Source of the DNA: Archilochus colubris | Lineage: Eukaryota; Chordata; Aves; Apodiformes; Trochilidae | Reading direction: 5' to 3' | Length of the DNA: 64,000 nt | NCBI GenBank assembly: GCA_023079485.1 | Contig: CM041084.1 | Coordinates: 67,861,709 to 67,925,708 of the forward strand | Shown here: positions 26,301 to 37,984 of the stretch, piece after piece | Layout: the number at the start of each line of letters is the position of its first letter | Position numbering within the stretch: position 1 is the stretch's first letter | The notes under the pieces: model-generated | Seen by the model: only the letters and a program-made list of their open reading frames with translations | Told to the model about the DNA's origin: nothing | The model's database searches: none | Made by a program: the position numbers and the translations under genes

Positions 26301-29300
26301 TATAGGCCACTGTTAAATTGGAATAAAGTGTATGTATGTGTTTCTATTTAGCTCACATAATACCAGAGAATTGTTTCATTTTTCTTCTTTTTTTTTCTTT
26401 CCCCCAATTTACACTGATTAAGTCCATATTAGATAGGACCAAGCTAGTTTCTTTTGATGGCTGTATATTACTACACCATCAATCTGACTTGCTCTGCTTC
26501 TTTTGTTACCACTGCTAGAGAAGGAGTGGGAGGAATAAGCTAATACAGAAACAACCTTATCAAAAGTGACAGCTATTAGCAATTCAGTATTAGCATAAAC
26601 CATACGGTATTAATTTTCCAGAGCAATCTTAAAATCCACAACCAGATTCTGTGAGATGTAGTTCACCACCATTACTGGAGTAATATGCATTGACTGGAGA
26701 AAACAGTCTTTGATAGGCTGTCAGGATAGTATCTCTCTGCAGCACAGATTCACAATAAATCCTTTCGTATATAAAACACAGGAGCATCTGTAAACTTCTG
26801 CAGTTATATGTGATTATTTCTGCTAAGAAAATGTAATTATACTAATTTAAAGACATAGCAGTGGGGCTGCACTACTAAGCCCATAATTTCTATTGGAGAA
26901 GTTATGGCAAACCTAGTCTTGGGGAGGATGTATTAGTTGCATGTTACAGTTTAATATTATTCCTACAATGTCTTTCAAATAGTGTGTGCAAACTTAACAC
27001 AACCTTTTTTCTACTTAATTAGATACTGTTTCTTGTAAAACACTGTTGCTGATATGATCCTATATCCTTTGCCATTAAGAAACTTTGGTAAATAATTCCA
27101 GATATACTACTACACTATTACAAATTGTAACTATACCATCACATATTAGTGACTACAAGGGTGGGAAGAAAGAACAAAATAATTATCAAAGTGACCATTA
27201 AAAATCCTAATGTTAAGTAAAATTTTTGGCATGGGAGAGGAAGGCAGAGAGTGTAAAATGAAATGGGTTCACCCTTTAGATCATGGAGAATCTGAAATGG
27301 TAAGTATGACTTTCAGGAGCCTGAAAACAAATTTAATCTTTTCAGTGGTTACAATTCTCTCTGAAGTCCTGAACAGTCTCTTAATAGTAACCCCTCAGTG
27401 GTAAGACTACTTACTTTGTACATATATGCAACTTTATCTTTGGCAGAATACACAAACTATTGATATGCTAGTAAGTGACTTACCTGACTGACCATTACTA
27501 GTATCTTCTGCTACAGCATCTATTTGAAGGGATTCCATGCTATTCAGCAGTTCATTTGACTCAGACCCCATTGTCTGCAAGTAAAAAAGAACAAATGGTC
27601 AAGATGAATGCAAATGTTTAACCAAAATGCTTGACTTGCAGAATAAGAAACCACACAGCTTCACAGTGAATTGACCTGGATGAACAGATTCTGTCAATCT
27701 GTGGGAAGACAGCCTACACAGCCTGACAGAAAATACACATTGCATTGCAAAATCTCTTCTTCAGTGAAGTGGGGGGAAAGGACTGCAGTGCACCTGCAGT
27801 ATATAATACTCTGAGTTCACAAAACAGTACCCTTGCCTTACATGAGTCTGAGCTTAATCCAGAGAGTCATTTTGGATTGTCTGTCTTGTACTTAACAGCT
27901 AGACCTTCTGCAATCTCAGTGAGAGAATGCTGCTGAGGTAAAGGTAGCAAACATTGTGTCCTTTTTTGTGCATCTGTATTTAGTAAGTACATTCACGAAC
28001 AGGGAAGAGATGAGGAAAAAGATTTACACTCCGGTATGGCCACACTGACTTTCATGAAGAGTATTTTACGATCAGGGAGTTCAGAGCAAATACTCAGGAG
28101 GATGCAGTATGATTTCCTTGCAGTAAACCCTAATCCTCACTAAAGGATGAAAAAATCCTTTTCTGTTCTTTTGGTCTTCCCACTATTCAGACTTAACTGT
28201 AAGAAAAAAAAAATCATCTGGGAAATTTATTTCTCAGTTTTCTCCAGTGATTCTTACTCTCAAAATAATTTCTAGAAGTAGTGCTTTGTATTGGTTTTTT
28301 TTAATTAAACCAAAGAAGTACATTCACAGGTTAAAAATCAATAACTGTTGAACTGAAAAATCAATCAACTGTCCCCCCAAAAAATCTGCTTTCTTCTGAT
28401 AGCAAAAGATGACATTCTGAAGTGCATCACAACCTTAGGTTCTTAGACTTTCCTTGAGAAACTGAACTGCGTGAGCAGGGGGAGTGCACCAGACAACTTT
28501 CAGAGGTGCCTTTAAACCTCAGCCAGTCTGTGATTCTGTGATCCTTTTAGTTAAGAGGCTGTAGACTCTGGTTCCATGATTGCCAGTGTGGGGCAGGAGG
28601 TGGTTAATGGGGGTGGGAGGAAGGCTATGCCCAAATCCTCTAACTCTTGTTGCTACTGAAGCTGTACTAGTAGTGCACCACGTTGGTTTCCCTTGAATGC
28701 TGCATTATGAGCCCTGATTGGAATACATGTTTTCCTTCCTGAGAAAGTAATAGACTCCTGGCATATTTTCTAAATAGTCCTTTGAGAGGTGTGTATATAT
28801 ATGCAGAGAGCTAATACAGCTAGAATAATTGGACATGATCCTGTCTTGAGGCTGCTATTGTTAATTAGATGTATATCCTTCATATTGTGAGTGAGTTCAG
28901 GCAAATCAGTCCAGGAAATTTGTTTCATCAGTTTCAAAACTCATTGTTTTTTTGAAGAGTCACTGGTGCTTCACAAACATCACATGTTCTTTAAACCAGA
29001 AACTTTCATTTCCACAATTTTAGACTTGGTGACCGAAGGACGCATTTTAAAGAGAACTGTAAATGAAAGGTTTTGCAAAGGAAGTAATTTTTCTTTTCTT
29101 AGTTAAAATAAATGGGTATGCATTTTTCTGAGCTTTACTGCAAAGGTTAGATCCCTAATGTCAGGAGTTCTCACTCTCAGTACTACTAAAGTGGAGTAAA
29201 CTGATAAAATAGGTGAGAAAAATGTTCTATAACAAGCCCAATTGTTCAAGAAGTTCTCATTCCCTTATTTTCAGTCAGGAAGTAATTATTTTAATCATAA

Positions 29301-32300
29301 TTTAGAAACATACAGCCAGAAAAATAAGATAAACCAGCCTGGGCACTCAGGAAAAAAACATCTGATTTAAAATTTTCTTTGTTGTTACATCTTCCTAGTT
29401 TCAAGCAGGCTGGGACTCATTAGACATTGCAGGCAGGGACTCATTAGGCATTGTGTAAGCATGGAACAAAAATTACCAAGAATTCAGATTCCTTTTAACA
29501 CTTTTTTATACTTATTCTAAATCAGATTCTGTCACTTCTGAATATTCCACTTCTGTTTCATGAGTGAAACTTTCTGGATGTATCAGAAGCTCTTGTAAAA
29601 TATTATCATAGAATAACAGTATTATTCAGGTGGGAACAGACCTCAGGGGACCTCAGTTCCACTCCCTGCTCAAAATAGGGTCACCAATGGGATTAGAGTT
29701 GGTTTGAGCTGCACTCAAAGCTTTGTGCAGCTGGATGTTGAAAACCTCCAACTATGATTCTATAGTGACTGGACAACCTCCTTAGGTAACTTGCTCTACT
29801 GCCTGGTTGTTCTCACAGGGGAAAGATTTTTCTCTTGCATCCAGTTTGAATCTTTCTTGTTTCAACTTATGTCTGCTGTCTTTTGTCCTCTTACCCTGCA
29901 CTACTGTGATGAGCTTGGACTTATCTTCTTAATGAACTCTTCATACGTAGGAGCAGGCTGCTACTATTTATCTTCCCCCCAAACCAAAATGTCTTGGCTG
30001 GAATAGCCCTGGTCTCTCAGCCCCATCTCACATGGCAGGACTAACAAGTGCTGAGCAAATCTGCTGCCTGTGACACAGCTGGTACAGCCTGGGATCATGG
30101 TGGCCTTCCTGGTGGCCAGGTCACTCCCTGCTCAACACCATCCTGAGGTTTGTCTCAGCAGTGTTGCTCCCACCCAGGCAGGCTCCAGCCAGCACTGGAG
30201 TCACTGGTTATAGCAGGTGCAGAACATTGCATTTGTCCTTTTGGTTTTCACAAGGTTTTTGTCTCCCCCTTTCCTCTAGTGTGCAGGCTTGCCCTTGTGG
30301 CTGTATTGACTGGTCCTTCTAGTTTGGTGTCACCTCCATGCCTCATGAGAGTATGCTCCATCAAGTCCTTGATAAAGGAGCAAACCAGGGAAGGTCCCAG
30401 TATAGTAGACCCCTGCAGTAGCACAGTTGTTAGTGGCCTCCCAGGTGAAGTAGGACCTATTAAACACTGCCCTCTGAGACTCACCATCCAACTTGTTTCT
30501 GTCTTCCCCTCCAGTCAGTGACATCCAAACTTGTATCCAAGAATATTTTGGGAGATAGTGTTCAAATCTGCCTAAAGTTGCAGTAAATCACATGCACTGC
30601 TCTCCCCTCATTCAAAATTTTATCACAGAAGGAAATCAGGTCAGTCAAATATTACCAGTCTCAAAGAGGCAGAATCTGCCCATACCTGAGGTTGGGGACC
30701 TGGAATGTGGGGAACTAATACATCAGTATGCTTAGAAAGTTACTCACTTTTAAACTCTCCAAATCATCTTCAATATTTTTTCCTAGATCTTGATAGTAAA
30801 ATGGCTTGTATCTTTGACTAATTTCTGAGAAAAAAAAAAAAGACAAAAGAAATTAAATTCAATGGAAAATAAAATTGACTGTTAGAAATCTTGATGCATA
30901 AGGACAGAGCGAAGACTTGTATGCAGTCAGAAACAGGAAATCTATACACATATTTCGAATCTGTTCACATAGTTCATTTAACCTTAATATAGTAACAAGA
31001 ACAAGATGTTTTCCAGGGATTATTTTGGTGTTATCACTGTATTGCTTTCCAGGATAAGAACTATGTCTGTAATGTGAAAGCATCCTGACTTGACTGGCCA
31101 AAAGATTGGGTTCTGCATTTTAAGAAATAAGATAGATTCATCTGCGTTCAGCTATTTGATAAACAACTATCTTGTCTCTGCTAAAGATGGATTTATGGAA
31201 ATAATCTACTAACATGGTAAAAATCAGTATTCTGCATATGGGAAAACTGGAAGATAAGATCCAATACAAGCATAAAATCAATCATTAGCAATAGACTACT
31301 CTGGTTAAATATAGAAATAGATGGTTTCCTCCTGGTATACAAGTTTTCTCTGAGTATTTAAGTATATGCCTGTTGTATATGAAGCTCTTGGTACCCCTAT
31401 CTAAATCAAAACATCCATTTTCCGTTACGTGTAGGGTGTTTCTTGTGAATTGTTTTTCTATTTGCTTTTCTTTTTTTTGTTTGTTTGATGGGGGAAGTTG
31501 TTTTTTTCTTCCTTTTTATTTTTGTTTTGTTTTGTGTTCACGCTACATATTGAGGCACAAAGAGGAAGTGATATAGAATTTTGATTTATTTCTTGAATGC
31601 TCTTAGTCTTCTTCCTGGATTAGTTTCAATAGGGTGTTTTCTCAGCCATATTCAAGATATGTCCCTTTTCTATAAATTTCAGCAAGGAGATTATACTACA
31701 CTGAAGACAAATCACATTCTTAACTCTTTTCATGACTAGTACGTCTCAAACCTGTAAATCTTGGACCACACCCCAGTTTTATTCACGGTACACGGAGCAG
31801 GCTTTACTGGGAATGTGATTTGATATTTCTATTTTCAAAGCAAACTTTTTTATTTTCAGATTAATAGAATCAAGTTTGTTTTGTTGTGCTACAGACTATA
31901 GACTGACATGTAACAAAAAGAATCCCAAAGCAATGCCTTACCTGCAAAAGTTGGCCGTTTCTCTGGATTTTGCTCCCAGCATTGTTTCATTAATTCAATA
32001 ATTTCCCCTGGACATTTTGTAGTGATCTCCGTTATGTCTGGTCTGTTTCCATTCATGATGCCAAAGCAAATTTGGGCTTCATTTATACCATCTGAAAAAT
32101 AAAATTTCCTATTAGATCCAGATCATAAGCTTTGCTACTTTTCTGTAGGTAAAAGAAATAGTAGAGCAGCTCCCTCTGTGTTTCTGGGCATGTAGAAGAT
32201 TTCAAAGGAAGATGCCTGATTTACAGCTACAAATCTTTCACACAAGAGAGTTTGAATCCATTGGCCTAACTTCCACAGATTAGGGGTTTAGTTTATGATT

Positions 32301-35300
32301 AATTGATTTACTTTTATGTGTAAGACATGCCTGGGTGTGAGTAAGGGTGACCGACCTGGCTTTCTAGAATCTAAACCTCAGTTACGCTCTGCATTGGGTA
32401 CAAACACAAAGATGGCCACTTAGGCAACATTTAGCTGTTTAGTTAGCAAAGAATCAATTCCAAATAATAAACACATTACTCTAGAATTCTGCAGTCTGTT
32501 CTACATGAACACATTGCTGCATATTGAGAAATTCTCACTACGCAGCCGAGAAGTGGTAGCTGAATGTATGACCATTTCTGTTAAAAGAAAAAATGAACAT
32601 AACTAGCTTGCCTCTGGAGATAGTGTTCCCCAAAGTTTTCATCCTGGTCTGCCTCAAAATCTGTCTAACTACTGCCACCAAGCACAGGTTTATGCCCACA
32701 CTGTATGCATGTGAATAGATTGGGCTCACTCCCAGATTGCAATTCAGATGTTCTTGTCCACACTTTGAACTCAGAAATGATGCAGCTAATGCATATCAAT
32801 GCCCGTGAGGTGCCAAATAGGTGCTATTCTTAGGCACAGATGATTTGATCAACTAATTTTAATTTTATAACTTTAAATTCTTAACATTTGTAATTTATCT
32901 TTGTGATACTGTCCTTCTGGAAGTAACTTACGTTCATATGGTTCTTTGCTAGCAAAAATTGCCCAGATCACTATGCCAAAGCTGTAAACATCTGATTTCT
33001 CCACAGGTTTTTCATTAACAGAACGTAAATGCTCTGGGGCCATATATAAAAGAGTCCCAGCATTGTTCCGGCGAGTGCTCTTGATTTGTTGTTGTCGGGC
33101 AGTCTCTTCTTGAGTCAGCCTGCTCCAGTTCTTAAAGGAGGCAACACCAAGATCTGCAATCTGAAAGATGAGACACATCAGAGCTAGTGCTGTGATGGAG
33201 AGGAGATAAGCAAGTATTTCCTGCAGTGCTCAGTTTTGTAATGAATAGTTGGAAATAAGTTATCTAAAAATTAAACACTGCAAGAAATGCAACTACAGGA
33301 AAGGAAAACAAAGTATTTGTTGGTATTTTTCCTAACAAACACTGCCAACTGGGAAGGATTAGGCTGAACCTTCATTATTAACTTGACCTCACTTAAAAAA
33401 CCAACACAACATAAGGAAAAAAGTTTGTTTCCTTATAATGACAATCACATTCAAGATTTGTTTGCAGTGCTTGTGGCATATGAGAAGCAGCTAAGATTTA
33501 AATCCAGAAGTAATTTATGAGATGGGCAGATAACTTTCTCATTGTCCTTTCCATTTAGATTCCATTTAACTCAACTTCTTTAGATCTTCCTACAGAAAGG
33601 GGGATGAAGAGGATTTAAAATGATGTGATGTGTATGGTGTAGAGACATGGAATAGTATGGAATAACAGGGTTACTTGGATACTGTGTGCTTGAGAAGGTG
33701 ACCTTCCTGGAACTTTAGGGTGCAGTTTTACAGCTGGAGTAATGGCTGGTGGTGAAGAAAGTAATCCTTCCCTCTTTCTTCCACAGCCTCCTGCTATGTG
33801 CTCTTTCTGCTTTTCCTGTTTCAGCTCTGACACTTACATGACACTGGGAAGACCTAGTGCAAGACACTCAATTTTGAATTGCTGAATCAAGTGCTCCCCA
33901 ACAGAAGGGTAGCACTGCCAACAGAGAAACTGTAATCTGCTGTAACTGGCTTCCTAAATCAAGGCTGGGTGTTCAGTTTCCCATCAGTACTAACACAAAG
34001 GACCAGAGGGTCAAAAGGAGAGGAACAATGGAAGAAAATTGGACTGACTGCCTTAGACAGAGGCAACTGTAAAACTGAGTTGTGTAATGCAAAGACTTCA
34101 GAAAAAAACCTGAGGTGACACCTTGCTTCACTTCCAACTCACTTTTCTCTCTTGTTGCCTCTACTACTTTATTGTTCCTCTTGAATTTCTGAAGATTAGA
34201 ACTAAATTTTGAGGTGATGTATTCAGAGAAAAAGGAAAATGTAAGTGACACACTGCTGAGGAAGTAGGAGTCCAAGTTCATGTCTATAAGTGAAAGGTCT
34301 AGCATGATAAGAGGAAGGTATGATATAAACCTTCCTACGTTTGCAGCTTCCTAAAACAACTCTTTTCCTTTATAAAAACTGACTTGGACACATTCAAGCA
34401 GATAAACCATACTGCTGCCTTAAATTGATCAAACTGTTTAAGTCTGATCGGATTCTGAATTTGATTCTGGGTTCCAGTTCAGTTTGTCATAAAGCTTAAT
34501 GGTAGCCTAGTTGGCCCTGACCCTATAAGCAAGTTGAAACCCAAAAAAGCATCCAGTTTACATTTAGGTAAACATCAGGATGCTTTTTAAATTTTATTTT
34601 TGGCAAAACCAATATAGTTTATTACTCTTTAAGGTGCTCATACTGCACTAGAATTTGCTACTATATTAGCCTTGTTAAACTACTTCTCACTAATCCATGT
34701 GGGAGAAATATCAAATGACAGCTTTCTTCACAGGAATTTACTTTGTAGTTTCATATTGTAATGGAGTGATTATTTCAGCAACTCACCTTGACTAGAGACA
34801 AGACATTTGATGAGAACTGCTGCGAGTCCTACTCAGGTTTATTCAGCAGTAGGCTCTGTATCTATATATCTTGATCCAAAAGCCCAGTACAGTTAATAAA
34901 TGGGCTTCAGAACAGGCTTATGAACCATTCTTTGAAGTAGTTACCTGCTGATTCTTTTTGTTTGTTTTTTGTTTTTGTTTTTTTGTAGCTGCTGGTTGTC
35001 AATTAAAATGATGACTAAGGGAAAAAAGTTGGAGACAAAAGAGGAAAAGATAATCAGCAAAAGAAGGGAAAAAATTGAAAGGAGGTAAAGTCAGGAGGAG
35101 AAATTACTGCAATAAAGGACAAAAGACAATCCATAAGACACTTTATTTGGTTTCAATTTCTGCACATTAAGGTTTGGTTTTTTATCCTAGCTGTTTTGTT
35201 ATTTGTAGTTCAATTAATTCTTAACAATATTATTATTATTAAAAATACACTTAGTGGTTTATTATTTTTTTTTCATAGATGGGGGAAGATAATACAAATC

Positions 35301-37984
35301 TCAGGCTTAGAGGTTGTATAGGTCATCATACTTCAGTCATCTACTGCTAAGACTCTCTCTGTGTTAGCTCACTAGACTACAAGGAGTTCATGTACCCATC
35401 AGGAGTACTAACCAACAGACCTGAACGGGGTTCTTTAACCAAAATTACCAACTTTCTCCATTTACATTCTAAGAGGTACCTTAATGTGGAAATCTGTGTC
35501 CACAAGGATGTTTTCTGGTTTTAGATCTTTGTGTACGAATCCTTGCTCATGCAGATAAAGCATTCCTTCTGTGATCTCCAGCACAAAGCGCCCTTTCACT
35601 GACAAAGGCAGTGAGAGCTATAATAAAGAACAAAAGTACCATTTATTCAAAAAAATGCTACTACAGCCATCAAATTCAAAACCAGTCTTTCAAAAACTTT
35701 CTTTTTCAGTCCCAGAATACCATTCAACCCAGGCTGAAAAAGTGCCAAAGTCTTTCTTCGATCTAGATGGTTTTTTTAAAGGCATTCTAAAGTAACTCCA
35801 TATTTACAGAAGTTTTCTTCAGAAAATTCTCCACATATTTCTACAAACACTCCTGCAATTCTGAACCTGTAACTGTGGTCTCCTCCTCTGCAATGTGCAG
35901 AAAACCCGTGTCTGTCTCCTGCCATCTCTAGAGAAGGCAGAGCTGCCACTGGTCCTTAGATACAGAAAGAAAAGTGAGAAACTAAAGACTTCATCTTTGG
36001 ACACAGCAGTAACATCCTGTCCCTTTCAAGAATCTTATCAGCCCTAGAGTGGCAAAGATTGAAGCAATTCACTGCTCACTTTCTGTAGTACTTTCATCAT
36101 GTTCCCTCGGTCCACATACTCCATCACAAGTGAGTAGTTTCCATCTTCCAAAATTATACCTAGTAGTTTTACCACACGGTCATGCTGCAGCCGCTGCATA
36201 ATCCTGCCTTCTTCAAGGAGGGAAGCATTATATCTGTAAAACAAATTGCACTAAGCTTGGGTGGCAGGCCAGAAAAAACACAGGGATCAAAATGCTGTTA
36301 ACTCATAATCAAAATGATGGCCAAAAATGTCAACATCCCTAGAGCCACCATAAGATGAATCATACCTTCAATGTTTTTTTAAACTGATACACCTTTGTTC
36401 ATGCCAGGTTATATTCCCCAGGTCTCAAATGCCTTGCACAGAAACTGTCTGCTCTGTCTGATTTTAGGCCTGCTTCAGAAAGTGTCCAAATCCCTGAACT
36501 GGGTTTGGATGAGGACAGGGCATGGCTGAAAGAGCCTTTGGACAAGGATGACCAAGACACATTCTACTACCCCCCTGTGATGGAAAATACACAGGTCTCT
36601 TTCCCAAAGGGATGGTATTCATCATCACATTCAAAATGGATTTAATAAATGGGATCTACTCACATACTACATAGTGATATCATTTACTAACTGTTATCTG
36701 GTGTAGGATGAATTAAAAGACTAGCTCTTTACCTGGGCCTCAGTACAACCTATCAATTGTCACACATCTGGGAGATTGCTAAGAGTGTTAAGAAAGGATG
36801 GTATCCACTATATTAAATAATTTTCTTTTTAATATTGTTGCTGTTCTAGTTATCAAGCAAAAAGGATATAAGAAAATCTTGAGATTGATAATGCTTTCCT
36901 ACCTGGTTACTTAAAATTGCTTTCTCCTGTGCTCCTATAGCACTAGAGAAGAAAGTGACTGCTGATTTTGCACTAGGCTAAGATGTTAATTTGCTTAAGA
37001 CTTTTTGGTTCAAACCTTTAAGGAATAACAAATTTATGAGCCTGTGTAATGAGACAGTAAAAACACAAACCCCAGAATAAACCAGGCTAGATTTTCCATG
37101 CTAACTGTGTCCATCACAAGAAGCCACTCTAGTTTGCAAACTACTATAATCTTTTAATTTGCTTTCGATAGCAAAATAAAAACTCAGCTAATTTATTATA
37201 ACCCAAACTACAAGAACATGGGGTTTTGTCTCTCTCTAGTGGATGACTTGTGGAAGTTTCAGGATTGTTATGGCTCTAAGGTAGTGGAGCTGCAATATGA
37301 TCTGAACCCACTGAAATCAACGGCTAATTCAATCTTTAAATTAATCAGTGGGCTTGGCTCGCTCTACTTTTTCTCAAGGGACAGAGGATTACATTCTTGG
37401 TGTTAAATATGTGCAACTGGGGTTCTTCAGATAGCTCATGTGTTCCAAGTAGACATCTACAGCAGGACAACTGTACTGCAAACTGATCTGCAAGCTTGCA
37501 AATGTCCTGTGCCCACTGAGGTCCTGCATCCCTTAAGTGTGCAAGAGTCCCCTTGATTCTTTGCAATTCACAGTGGAGCTGAACTTGCAACAGAAAATAG
37601 GAACTTCACTGGAGCTATCAGTAAAACTAAAAAAGTTGGCTCATGAGGAAAAAATTGAAGGTTTGCAGGACAGAAGTATTGTATTGTCTTAGAGTATTTT
37701 CCCCACATACAGCATCTCCAGGATCTACAGATCTGAAACTATTACACTTCATTTCTATTTATCTCCATAGAGCTTAGTGGATTCCTTAGACTAACTGAAA
37801 GATAAAAATCAGAATGAAGATTCATAACTTACTCAGTGCGCTTGGGTCCTGTGTATACTTTTTTTAACACTACATATCCATGTTTCTTGTGAAAGCACAA
37901 AGATATTGTTCCAAATCCTCCAGCATCTAAGTATTTTTTTTCAAGTAAATCCTGGGTGTTCATGTGAATGTCTTCCAGTGACAT
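20097..37984 (-). CDS. RIPK1: RIPK1, receptor-interacting serine/threonine kinase 1
   Basis: Kinase and scaffold of TNF receptor, TLR3 and death-receptor signalling, choosing between NF-kB activation and cell death in the cytosol. Eleven coding exons join in phase to 688 codons (human 671). Kinase domain about 12-285: Gly loop GGFGTI at 22-27, ATP-binding Lys41, gatekeeper Met88, catalytic HKDLKPEN with Asp133, DLG at 151-153 in place of DFG (as in human RIPK1), APE at 189-191. Intermediate domain about 286-590 carries a caspase-like site LQID319 and the RHIM core IQIG at 556-559. Death domain 595-688 contains [17 protein letters not shown] 37984 is the first in frame after an upstream TAA and corresponds to the human second Met. 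Human Ser25 is Ala21 here. An extra 72-nt exon may account for much of the added length. Confidence 0.97.
21060..21212 (-). CDS. RIPK1: RIPK1 coding exon 10 with the RHIM (residues 543-594)
   Basis: Acceptor CATACAG, donor TTTG|GTAAGA; 153 nt, phase 1 at both ends. Encodes [13 protein letters not shown] then IQIGSYNHM, the RIP homotypic interaction motif that stacks into amyloid with other RHIM proteins (TRIF, ZBP1, RIPK3 in mammals). Confidence 0.95.
23173..23244 (-). CDS. RIPK1: RIPK1 coding exon 9, small in-frame cassette (residues 519-543)
   Basis: Acceptor TTTTTTAG, donor ACAG|GTAAGT; 72 nt, phase 1 at both ends, so skipping would keep the frame. Encodes [18 protein letters not shown] and a few more residues, with no motif I recognise. 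It fits both neighbours in phase. I am not aware of a counterpart in the human gene; it may be bird-specific or alternative. Confidence 0.75.
24926..25489 (-). CDS. RIPK1: RIPK1 coding exon 8, intermediate domain (residues 331-519)
   Basis: Acceptor CTTTCAG, donor ACAG|GTAAGA; 564 nt, phase 1 at both ends. Starts [11 protein letters not shown] and contains [13 protein letters not shown] and [17 protein letters not shown], the best-conserved block of the intermediate domain and the region of the human ubiquitin-acceptor Lys377. The rest is low-complexity and diverged. Confidence 0.94.
27484..27574 (-). CDS. RIPK1: RIPK1 coding exon 7 with caspase-type site (residues 301-331)
   Basis: Acceptor CTTGCAG, donor TCAG|GTAAGT; 91 nt, phase 0 in and 1 out. 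Encodes [17 protein letters not shown]319 followed by Ala matches the position of the caspase-8 cleavage site LQLD324 in human RIPK1. Confidence 0.9.
28485..28545 (+). mobile_element. short CR1 3'-end remnant
   Basis: Reads like the last 60 bases of CR1: a degraded 'cagaggtcccttccaacc' block followed by TCTGTGATTCTGTGAT, the octamer-type tail of CR1. Too short for certainty. In RIPK1 intron 7. Confidence 0.5.
29608..30650 (-). mobile_element. old CR1 LINE fragment in RIPK1 intron 7
   Basis: Reverse-complement CR1 sequence about 1 kb long and heavily mutated. Recognisable blocks run from the 3' end (CATAGAATAACAG, GACCTCAG) through the 3' UTR and into reverse-transcriptase coding sequence (plus-strand patches corresponding to the 'gvpQGs' and 'ddvrksf' regions near 30400 and 30590). 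Many indels; no open frame. Older than the copy at 40684-44295. Confidence 0.75.
30748..30824 (-). CDS. RIPK1: RIPK1 coding exon 6 (residues 275-300)
   Basis: Acceptor TTTCTCAG, donor AAAA|GTGAGT; 77 nt. Encodes [19 protein letters not shown] and then DLESLK. The human protein has a comparable stretch at the kinase/intermediate-domain border. Confidence 0.9.
31942..32091 (-). CDS. RIPK1: RIPK1 coding exon 5 (residues 225-275)
   Basis: Acceptor TTTTCAG, donor GCAG|GTAAGG; 150 nt. C-lobe of the kinase, including [20 protein letters not shown] and the [12 protein letters not shown] motif that closes the kinase fold. Confidence 0.95.
32932..33160 (-). CDS. RIPK1: RIPK1 coding exon 4 (residues 149-225)
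   Basis: Acceptor TTTCAG, donor AAC|GTAAGT; 229 nt. Encodes the activation segment from DLG through APE. Ser156 and Ser161 line up with human autophosphorylation sites Ser161 and Ser166. It continues to [21 protein letters not shown]. Confidence 0.97.
35480..35617 (-). CDS. RIPK1: RIPK1 coding exon 3 (residues 103-148)
   Basis: Acceptor TTATAG, donor AAG|GTACCT; 138 nt, phase 0 at both ends. Encodes [20 protein letters not shown] and the catalytic loop [13 protein letters not shown]. Confidence 0.96.
36080..36233 (-). CDS. RIPK1: RIPK1 coding exon 2 (residues 51-102)
   Basis: Acceptor TTTTACAG, donor AAA|GTGAGC; 154 nt. Encodes the alpha-C helix region ([11 protein letters not shown]) and the hinge [12 protein letters not shown] with gatekeeper Met88. 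Confidence 0.95.
37833..37984 (-). CDS. RIPK1: RIPK1 coding exon 1 (residues 1-51)
   Basis: ATG at 37984-37982, donor GTAAGT after 37833 (ACTGA|GT). Encodes [19 protein letters not shown], the Gly-rich loop DAGGFGTI and the beta-3 Lys in VVLKKVY. A likely acceptor (TTGCTAAG) just upstream puts the exon start near 38001, leaving about 17 nt of 5' UTR in this exon. Confidence 0.95.

Larger units (their letters stand above)
20384..37832 (-). other. RIPK1: RIPK1 introns between coding exons and their contents
   Basis: Ten introns of 462 to 3173 nt: 20384-21059, 21213-23172, 23245-24925, 25490-27483, 27575-30747, 30825-31941, 32092-32931, 33161-35479, 35618-36079 and 36234-37832. Only the CR1 pieces at 28485-28545 and 29608-30650 were recognised. 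Otherwise the introns are AT-rich with T/TG runs (21865, 34965) and no second gene visible on either strand. Confidence 0.7.
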
